Source: Nonomuraea sp. SYSU D8015 (lineage in GTDB: Bacteria > Actinomycetota > Actinomycetes > Streptosporangiales > Streptosporangiaceae). From it: a stretch of DNA of 64,000 nt. Under the pieces are notes generated by a model that searched no databases, was not told where the DNA came from, and worked only from the letters and a program-made list of their open reading frames with translations. This document shows, piece after piece, positions 57,726-64,000 of this stretch (within the stretch, counting starts at the first letter, position 1; the number at the start of each line of letters is the position of its first letter). The translations under genes and the position numbers were made by a program. The stretch is from NCBI RefSeq assembly GCF_008065375.1, contig NZ_VJYI01000005.1, forward strand, positions 248,001 to 312,000, written 5' to 3'.

Positions 57726-58132
57726 GCGAGCGGGGGTCCATGTCGGTGTTCACCGTGCTGTTCTCCGTGGTCGCGTTCCTGCTGGCCGGGCTGCTGGTGG
57801 ACGGCGGGTCGGCGATCAACGCGCGGCTGCGGGCCGCGGACGTGGCCGAGCAGGCCGCGCGGGCCGGCGCCGACCAGATCGACGTCGACCACCTCCGCGC
57901 CACCGGCGAGGCCCGGCTGCTCGGCGACGACCAGGTGTGCGGCAGAGCCGACGAGATCGTCGCGGCGCAGGGCGGCGACGGCGTGACCAGCGGCGAGTGC
58001 ACCGTGGAGCAGGGCGGGGCGCAGGTGACGGTCACCGTGTCGGTGCGGTGGGAGGCGTTCTTCCTCGGCGCGATCGGATTCCCCGGCTCGGAGATGACCG
58101 GCGAGGCCAGTGCCGCGCCCGAAGCGAGATAG
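57722..58132 (+). CDS. TadG-like pseudopilin 3
   Basis: 136 residues, GTG start overlapping the previous stop. RGSMSVFTVLFSVVAFLLAG lacks the +5 Glu, as is common for TadG-like and Rv3654c-like proteins; DGGSAINARLRAADVAEQAAR follows. Probably a membrane-embedded minor subunit. Confidence 0.85.
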   Translation: MSERGSMSVFTVLFSVVAFLLAGLLVDGGSAINARLRAADVAEQAARAGADQIDVDHLRATGEARLLGDDQVCGRADEIVAAQGGDGVTSGECTVEQGGAQVTVTVSVRWEAFFLGAIGFPGSEMTGEASAAPEAR

Positions 58133-58202
58133 ACCGAATCCCTTCACTCGATGGATTGCGGAACGCACGAGGCAGGACGCTGGGTGGGAGAAAGGAGAGG
58201 CG

Positions 58203-60890
58203 ATGCCGACGCGAGAGCCCGCGCGTCCACAGGGGCGGCACACGTCCAGGCGCATTCCGGCCAGACGCAGCGCCGGCGACGTGTTCGCCGGGCTCGCCGC
58301 GCTGGTCGTGCTCATCGCGCTGGTGGGCGGGGTGCCGTACGCGCTGCTCACGTTCGTCGGGCCGCCGATCCGGCCGGAGCTGCTGGACCTCGAAACGTTC
58401 ACCGGCCGCGTCGGGCCGAGCACGATCGTGGCCGTGCTCGTGCTGCTGGTGTGGCTCGCCTGGTTCCAGCTGTTCGTGTGCGTGCTCGTCGAGGTGTACG
58501 CGGGGGTCCGCCGGGTCGGGATGCCCGCCCGCGTGCCTCTCTCCGGCGGCACGCAGGCTCTCGCCAACAAGCTCGTCGGGGCCGTGCTGCTGCTGTTCAC
58601 GACCGGGGCCATGATCGTGCCGATCGCGAAACTGTCGCCCGCCCCGGCTGCGCCGCCGGTGACCGCGGTGGCGTATTCCGCGCCGATCGTGGAGAAGACG
58701 CTGGAGACGAACAAGACCAAGAAGGTGTACGTGGTCCAGCCGCCGCACGGGCGGCACCACGAGAGCCTGTGGGAGATCGCGGAGAAGTGCCTGGGCGACG
58801 GCCGCCGATATGCCGAAATTTACCGACTTAACCAGGCGAAGGAGCAGCCGGACGGCTCCCGCCTGAAGATGGCCGACCTGATCAGGCCCGGCTGGGTGCT
58901 CGACATGCCGGACGACGCCAGGAACGTCCACATCGTCCCCGCCGACCAGCCGCGCGAGCAGACGCTGCGCGAGCACCCGGGCCGCGCGCAGCTCCCCGAC
59001 GGTCGGATCCACGGCGAGGTCGAGAGCGAGGCCAAGGGCGAGGTCAAGCAGCGCCTGCCGGACCGGCAGGACCCCAGGCAGGAGGAGCCGACCGCCATTC
59101 GGCAGGCCCAGGACGACGACCTGGTCGAATACCTGGCCGGGGCCTCGCTGGCGGCCGCCGGGCTGCTGCTCGTGCTGGCCAGGCGGCGCCGCGAGCAGCT
59201 CTGGAGCCGGATGTTCGGCCGCAGGATCGCCCGCCCCCGCGGCGACGCCGCCGAGGCGGAGGTCGCGCTCAGGCTGGGCGGCGACGCGCCGGGCGCCCGC
59301 ATCCTGGACATCGGCCTGCGGCTGCTCGGCGCCGAGCTTGCGGCCCAGAACCGCACGCCGCCCACCGTGTACGCGGCCCACCTGTCGGCGCGCACGCTCG
59401 ACCTGTGGGTCCACCCGCCGGACGCCGACCCGCCCCCGCCCTGGACGGCCGAGGACGGCGGTCAGGTGTGGCGGCTGCCCGCCCACGAGGGCCGGCTGTT
59501 GCAGGACCAGCCCGGCGGGGCGCCGTACCCCGGGCTGGTCTCGATCGGCACGAACGCGCACGGCCGCGTGCTGGTCGACCTCGAGGCCGCGCAGGGCCTG
59601 ATCAACGTACGCGGGGCGCAGACCACGGCGGCGCTGGCCGCCATCGCCGTCGAGCTGGCCACCAACCGCTGGTCCGACCGCATGCGCATCACGCTCGTCG
59701 GCTTCGGCGAGGAGCTGACCGCGATCGCGCCCGACCGCATCAGGGCCGTCGGCGGCCTGGCCGAGGTGCTGCCCGAGCTGGAGGCCGCCGCGGCCCCGCG
59801 CAGGGAAGTGCTGACCGGCCGCATCACCGGCAGCCCACCCGTCGCCCATTACCTGCTGTCGTCGGTGGCGCCCACGCACGAGGAGGCGCGCCGCCTGGCA
59901 CTGCTGGCCCGCAGGGACACCGCCGGGTACGTCGTGGCCGGCGACGTCCCCCACGCCACCTGGACGCTGGAGATCACCGACGACGGCAAGGCCAAGATCG
60001 CCGAGCTGGGCTTCGAGGTGGACGCCCAGCTCCTGCCCCGCCGCCACTACCGGGCGCTCGTCGACCTGTTCCGCACGGCCGGGCGGATGGACGGCGAGCC
60101 CATCCCCGACCCCGAGCCGCTGTCCGGCCTCCACCCGCCCGCCGTCGAGATCCGCATGCTCGGCCCCATCGAGGTCCTCGGCCTCGGCCCGCTGGAGGAG
60201 GGCCGGATGGCCCTGGCCACGGAGCTGCTGATCTACCTGGCCACGCATCCGGGCGGCGTGCATCCCGTGGTGCTGGGCGGCGTGCTGTGGCCACGGGGCG
60301 TCCAGGACATGGTCAGGGACGCCACGATCGCCAGGGTCGCCGAATGGCTGGGGCCCCGGCACCTGCTCACCGACGAGGCCGGCCGGCTCCGGCTGGGTCC
60401 CGAGGTGCGTACGGACTGGGCGCTGTTCCGCGAGCTCGTCCGCCGCTCCCACGGCGACCCGACGGCCAGGGCCGTCCTGCTGGAGAAGGCGCTCGGCCTG
60501 GTCCGGGGCCCGCTGCTGGCCGGCCGGCCGCCCGGCAGGTACGCGTGGCTGGCGGCGGAAGACCTGGAGTACGACGTGGCCGCCGAGATCGCCGACGCGG
60601 CGCACCAGCTCTGCGAGATCCGCCTGGCCCAGGGGCAGCCGGACGCCGCGGTGGCCGCCGTACGCGCGGCGCTCCTGCTGGCGGCCGACGACGAGGGCCT
60701 CTGGCGCGACCTGCTGCGCGCCACGCACGCCACCGAGGACGTCGCCCGCCTGCGCGCCGTCGTCGAGGGCCTGACCAGAAGGGCGGTCTCCCACCCGTAC
60801 GGCGGCGGGATGGCCCCGGAAACCGAGGCCTTGATCGAAGAACTGCTGCCCACATGGCGCATCCATGTGGTGAGGGAGTCATCGGCATGA
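58203..60890 (+). CDS. Membrane LysM-BTAD protein of the Tad operon
   Basis: 895 residues from ATG 58203 (AAAGGAG upstream). Three transmembrane helices lie within about 25-150. A LysM-like domain is at about 173-236 (HHESLWEIAEKCLGDGRRYAEIYRLNQ, quoted in part). A further hydrophobic segment lies near 305-325. A long C-terminal region ends with a bacterial transcriptional-activation (BTAD)-like TPR domain (about 650-890) with IRMLGPIEVLGLG at its start. It may couple cell-wall sensing to gene control or serve as an assembly scaffold. Confidence 0.85.
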   Translation: MPTREPARPQGRHTSRRIPARRSAGDVFAGLAALVVLIALVGGVPYALLTFVGPPIRPELLDLETFTGRVGPSTIVAVLVLLVWLAWFQLFVCVLVEVYAGVRRVGMPARVPLSGGTQALANKLVGAVLLLFTTGAMIVPIAKLSPAPAAPPVTAVAYSAPIVEKTLETNKTKKVYVVQPPHGRHHESLWEIAEKCLGDGRRYAEIYRLNQAKEQPDGSRLKMADLIRPGWVLDMPDDARNVHIVPADQPREQTLREHPGRAQLPDGRIHGEVESEAKGEVKQRLPDRQDPRQEEPTAIRQAQDDDLVEYLAGASLAAAGLLLVLARRRREQLWSRMFGRRIARPRGDAAEAEVALRLGGDAPGARILDIGLRLLGAELAAQNRTPPTVYAAHLSARTLDLWVHPPDADPPPPWTAEDGGQVWRLPAHEGRLLQDQPGGAPYPGLVSIGTNAHGRVLVDLEAAQGLINVRGAQTTAALAAIAVELATNRWSDRMRITLVGFGEELTAIAPDRIRAVGGLAEVLPELEAAAAPRREVLTGRITGSPPVAHYLLSSVAPTHEEARRLALLARRDTAGYVVAGDVPHATWTLEITDDGKAKIAELGFEVDAQLLPRRHYRALVDLFRTAGRMDGEPIPDPEPLSGLHPPAVEIRMLGPIEVLGLGPLEEGRMALATELLIYLATHPGGVHPVVLGGVLWPRGVQDMVRDATIARVAEWLGPRHLLTDEAGRLRLGPEVRTDWALFRELVRRSHGDPTARAVLLEKALGLVRGPLLAGRPPGRYAWLAAEDLEYDVAAEIADAAHQLCEIRLAQGQPDAAVAAVRAALLLAADDEGLWRDLLRATHATEDVARLRAVVEGLTRRAVSHPYGGGMAPETEALIEELLPTWRIHVVRESSA

Positions 60891-61522
60891 GACGAATCGC
60901 GATAGCGCTGACCCTGCTCTTAGTGGCAGGATGCGGCCAGGCCGCACGTCCGTACGCGCCAGGGGAGGCGGCGGCCGAGTCCGCCGCGCCGAAGGAAACG
61001 GCCACGCCCGAACAGAGCAGCCCGGCACAGGCCGAGCGGCCCGCGGACGAGAAGCTGCCGTCGGGCACCCAGACCATCGACGTCGGCCATGGCCTGCGCA
61101 TACGAGTGGAGTGGCCGGCCGACCCCCACCCGGCCCTGAAGCCCATGGTCGACCAGTACGTCGGCACCCGGAAGGCCGTCGTCGAGGGGAAAACGATCTA
61201 CAAGGACGGCCTCGAGTTCGACGCGGCGGTTCAGGCGAGCGAATGGGTGAAGTCGTTCGTCGACGAAGGGTGGTCGATGCGCGGAGTCGGGCGGATCTAC
61301 AACCTGCGGGTCGCTGCCCGGATGGGCAGGGGCGCCGAGGTCACCGCGTGCGTAGACGAATCGGGGATCCGGGTGGTCTCCTCCCGCACCGGGAAGGTCA
61401 TCAGCCCTCAACCCGACTGGCTGCGCACCCCATACCCCCAGAGCGTGGGCGTCCGCCGCGGCGACGACGGGGTGTGGCGCATGAGGATGTACGCCACCGG
61501 CAGAGAGAGGTGCACCCGATGA
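60887..61522 (+). CDS. Lipoprotein of the Tad operon
   Basis: 211 residues, ATGA overlap with the LysM-BTAD gene. Signal with lipobox LVAGC, Cys16 lipidated. An Ala/Glu/Pro-rich spacer leads to an alpha/beta domain without recognised family. Extracytoplasmic, perhaps anchoring or stabilising the pilus. Confidence 0.8.
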   Translation: MRRIAIALTLLLVAGCGQAARPYAPGEAAAESAAPKETATPEQSSPAQAERPADEKLPSGTQTIDVGHGLRIRVEWPADPHPALKPMVDQYVGTRKAVVEGKTIYKDGLEFDAAVQASEWVKSFVDEGWSMRGVGRIYNLRVAARMGRGAEVTACVDESGIRVVSSRTGKVISPQPDWLRTPYPQSVGVRRGDDGVWRMRMYATGRERCTR

Positions 61523-62448
61523 AAGTCTTGATCGCGGCGTTGCTCATGGCACCGCTGCTTCTCGACAGGCCCGGAGAAGGCGCCGGCGAGACCACCGCCG
61601 AGGTCGGACAGGATGGAAAGACGGCGTTTGCATATATCGGTGACGTCATCACCTTCCGTGGCGACGGCGCCAAAGGTGGGAAGGGCGACGGCTATCGCAT
61701 CCCGCGTCCGTGCTGGTACGAGCCGGGCCCGTCCGCCCAGGAGATGTACGACCGGCAGAGTAAGGGCCGCGACGCGGCCAACCGAGCGCGGATCGACGAC
61801 TTTTACCACCAGGAGTACCTCAAGCCGTTCGAGGACGTGCTGACAAAGCCGGGGCGGTGGTGGACGCCCGCGTACAACGAGGCTGATCCGAACCACGTGG
61901 CCTGCATGACCGAGCTCGACCCGACCGGCGTGTTCGTGCCGCCCGGCCAGACGCCGCCGTCCGGGATCACGATCGAGCAGCTGGCGCAGATCGCCAGGGC
62001 CGCGCTGACCGTGCCCGAGCACACCGTCAAGCTGAACCCCGACGCCAAGAGCTTCGTCAACCTGCCCACCTGGGTCTGGCTGGAGGGCGTCGGCCAGCCT
62101 CGCCGCACGGTCACGGCGGAGATTCCCGGCGTCATGAGCGTGACCCTGGTCGCCAACCTCCAGAACGTCAAGATCGACCCCGGTACGACTCAGGACCGGG
62201 CCGAGGTCAACGAGAGCGGCTGCGGCACGGCCGGCAAGCCGTACACCAAGGGCGGCACGTTCTCCTGTGGCGTGCGTTACCTGCGCTCGTCGATCGACCA
62301 GCCGCGCGAGAAGTACACGCTCACGGTGAGCACGGTGTGGTCGGTCGAGGTGCAGGACAACGTGGTGCCGTTCCAGTTCGCCCCCGTGGAGCTCGACGTC
62401 ACGCGTGACGTGCCGGTGGGCGAGATCCAGAGCAACGTCAAGCCCTAG
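61519..62448 (+). CDS. Secreted protein of the Tad operon
   Basis: 309 residues, ATGA overlap with the lipoprotein gene. Short signal peptide (1-22). Four Cys (near 65, 128, 234 and 250) could form two disulphides. Beta-rich C-terminal half (YTLTVSTVWSVEVQDNVVPF). No family recognised. Last gene of the operon; its stop overlaps the convergent MarR stop. Confidence 0.8.
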   Translation: MKVLIAALLMAPLLLDRPGEGAGETTAEVGQDGKTAFAYIGDVITFRGDGAKGGKGDGYRIPRPCWYEPGPSAQEMYDRQSKGRDAANRARIDDFYHQEYLKPFEDVLTKPGRWWTPAYNEADPNHVACMTELDPTGVFVPPGQTPPSGITIEQLAQIARAALTVPEHTVKLNPDAKSFVNLPTWVWLEGVGQPRRTVTAEIPGVMSVTLVANLQNVKIDPGTTQDRAEVNESGCGTAGKPYTKGGTFSCGVRYLRSSIDQPREKYTLTVSTVWSVEVQDNVVPFQFAPVELDVTRDVPVGEIQSNVKP

Positions 62449-62876
62449 CTGAGCACCGCGGCGAGCGGGGCCAGCTCCGGCTGCTCCGCCGCCTCGGCCA
62501 GCACCTCCTTCAGCACGGCGTCGTGCGTGGGGCCCGCCTGCGCGAGCAGCTCGCGCCCGGCCGGCGTGACCTCCGAGTAGATGCCGCGCCGGTCGTCCTC
62601 ACACAAATAGCGGCGCAGCAGCCCGCGGTTCTCCAGCCGGGTGACCAGACGCGTCGTGGCGCTCTGGCTGAGGACGACGGCGCGGGCCAGTTGCTGCATG
62701 CGCATATGCCACCCGTCCTGCCGGCCCAGCACGTCGAGCACTGTGTATTCGCTCACACTCAGGCCGTGCTCCTTCTGGAGCGCCTTCTCCAGCCTGTCCT
62801 CGATTTTCGCGTGCAGCGCGGCGAGGGTGCGCCAGCCCTGGGCGCGCGCCTCGACGGCGTCATCGGCTATGGGCAT
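62445..62876 (-). CDS. MarR-family transcriptional regulator
   Basis: 143 residues. Winged helix: SVSEYTVLDVLGRQ, QLARAVVLSQSATTRLVTRLENRGLL (recognition helix), YLCEDDRRGIYSEVTPAG (wing), quoted in parts. Divergent from an MFS exporter gene across an inverted repeat, so it probably represses that exporter and responds to a small toxic ligand. Confidence 0.92.
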   Translation of the reverse strand: MPIADDAVEARAQGWRTLAALHAKIEDRLEKALQKEHGLSVSEYTVLDVLGRQDGWHMRMQQLARAVVLSQSATTRLVTRLENRGLLRRYLCEDDRRGIYSEVTPAGRELLAQAGPTHDAVLKEVLAEAAEQPELAPLAAVLS

Positions 62877-62908
62877 GTGGCAGCCTCCTCGACATCCTTG
62901 TATGGTCA

Positions 62909-62947
62909 GTTAGTCGGCGTGTGCAAATAATGCCTACGCTTACTAAC
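62909..62947. promoter_or_regulatory. Candidate MarR operator
   Basis: GTTAGTCGGCGT, 15 bases, then ACGCTTACTAAC: arms match at 10 of 12 positions. It lies midway between the divergent MarR and MFS starts, in an AT-rich pocket containing AATAAT. Confidence 0.6.
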
Positions 62948-62966
62948 GTCGCCTGAGGAGAATTCT

Positions 62967-64000
62967 ATGCCTCTCGCCCTGTTCGCCCTCGCGATCAGCG
63001 CCTTCGGCATCGGGACCACGGAGTTCATCATCAACGGCCTGCTGCCCGACCTGGCGGCCGACTTCGCCGTCACCATCCCGGCCGCCGGCCTGCTGGTGTC
63101 CGGGTACGCGCTCGGCGTGACCGTCGGCGGGCCGCCGCTGACCATGCTCGGCGGCCGGTTGTCGCGCAAGACCATGCTGCTGGCGTTGATGATCCTGTTC
63201 ATCGCCGGCAATTTGTTGTCGGCGCTGGCGCCCTCGTACGGGGTGCTGATGGCCGGCCGCATCCTGGCGGCGTTCGCGCACGGCGCGTACTTCGGCGTCG
63301 GCTCGGTCGTGGCCGCCGACCTGGTGGCGCCGCAGCGGCGGGCCAGCGCGATCGCCCTGATGTTCACCGGCCTGACGCTGGCCAACGTCCTCGGAGTGCC
63401 ATTGGGGACGTGGATCGGGCAGTCGTTCGGCTGGCGGGCCACCTTCTGGGTGGTGGTGGCCATCGGCCTGGTGGGTCTCGCGGGCGTGCTCGCCCTCGTC
63501 CCCCGGCAGCCGAGTCCCGCGGGCGGCGGCCTGCTGCGGGAGCTGGGAACCTTCCGCAAGCCCGAGGTCTGGCTGGCCCTGGCGATGACCGTCTTCGGCT
63601 TCGCGCCCGTCTTCGCGGTCATCACGTTCATCGCGCCCATCATGACCGGCGTGGGCGGCTTCTCGCCGGGGGCGGTGCCTGTGGTGATGGCGTTGTTCGG
63701 GGTCGGGCTGGTCGCGGGCAACCTCATCGGCGGCAAGCTCGCCGACCGCGCCGTCATGCCGAGCATCTACGGATCGGTGGGCCTGCTCACCCTGCTGGCC
63801 GTGGCGGTCGCCCTGCTGTCGGGTGACCAGATCGCCTTCGTCGTCGCGATCACGTTGTTCGGCGTGGCGGCCTTCGCCACGGTCCCGCCCCTGCAGACTC
63901 GCGTCCTGGACGCCGCAGCCGGCGCTCCGACCCTGGCCTCGGCCGCCAACATCGGCGCCTTCAACCTGGGCAACGCCATTGGTTCGTTCGCGGCCGGTCT
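62967..64000 (+). CDS. MFS transporter (DHA1-type drug/sugar efflux), C-terminus beyond window
   Basis: The first 344 codons; ATG 62967 after GAGGAG. Opens MPLALFALAISAFGIGTTEF, the signature of the AraJ/YdhP-like DHA1 branch; GGRLSRKTMLL is motif A and LTLANVLGVPLGTWIGQ is motif C of antiporters. About ten helices are visible. A proton-driven exporter, probably repressed by the divergent MarR protein. Confidence 0.93.
   Translation, partial: MPLALFALAISAFGIGTTEFIINGLLPDLAADFAVTIPAAGLLVSGYALGVTVGGPPLTMLGGRLSRKTMLLALMILFIAGNLLSALAPSYGVLMAGRILAAFAHGAYFGVGSVVAADLVAPQRRASAIALMFTGLTLANVLGVPLGTWIGQSFGWRATFWVVVAIGLVGLAGVLALVPRQPSPAGGGLLRELGTFRKPEVWLALAMTVFGFAPVFAVITFIAPIMTGVGGFSPGAVPVVMALFGVGLVAGNLIGGKLADRAVMPSIYGSVGLLTLLAVAVALLSGDQIAFVVAITLFGVAAFATVPPLQTRVLDAAAGAPTLASAANIGAFNLGNAIGSFAAG

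Overview
The window is GC-rich, tightly packed actinomycete DNA. GTG and TTG starts, ATGA/GTGA overlaps and strong AGGAGG-type ribosome sites are common. A type VII secretion (T7SS) locus, a Gram-positive Tad/Flp pilus operon, CUT1 sugar transporters, ROK and LacI regulators and a GH74-CBM2 xyloglucanase together suggest a filamentous soil actinobacterium. Streptosporangiaceae (Nonomuraea-like) is my best guess; that is inference, since no rRNA or other marker is present.

Region 1 (1-12839) is carbohydrate use. It holds a truncated SDR gene, a secreted GH74 xyloglucanase with a CBM2, a CUT1 ABC importer (binding lipoprotein plus two permeases, no ATPase) transcribed divergently from a ROK repressor, then a large GH3 glycosidase and a LacI repressor in one operon. 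A XylR-like inverted repeat lies in front of the importer and a perfect 16-bp palindrome lies in front of GH3. The simplest reading is polymer cut outside, oligosaccharide import, and trimming inside.

Region 2 (12858-21603, all minus strand) is mixed housekeeping: glycolipid-binding-like protein, GNAT, histidine phosphatase, flavodiiron-type metallo-hydrolase, a sigma-factor remnant, a two-gene T7SS-type cassette (small WXG-like protein plus a WXG-like/NlpC hydrolase), a Gly-rich membrane protein, a biotin-dependent carboxylase alpha subunit and an SDR.

Region 3 (21731-51845) is a large T7SS locus. Core parts are MycP, EccC, EccD and EccB; no EccE or EccA is seen. Around them are canonical WXG100 proteins, three YbaB-like proteins, a WXG-like/lytic transglycosylase effector cassette, small/large substrate-like pairs whose long partners share a C-terminal tail, and two WXG-bearing proteins that look membrane-associated. 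Two receptor-like pseudokinases with spore-associated-protein-A-like ectodomains flank the mycosin. The locus ends in a 1952-residue EssC-like ATPase with an FHA-type N-terminus, a roughly 410-residue low-complexity insert and GRS instead of GKS in its last two P-loops. A 32-bp tandem array with G-quadruplex potential lies just downstream of that gene.

Region 4 (52218-62448) is one Tad pilus operon: CpaB-like, CpaE-like (altered P-loop), CpaF ATPase, TadB, TadC, Flp pilin, two TadE-like and one TadG-like pseudopilins, a membrane LysM-BTAD protein, a lipoprotein and a secreted protein. The window closes with a MarR regulator divergent from a truncated MFS exporter, with an inverted-repeat operator between them.
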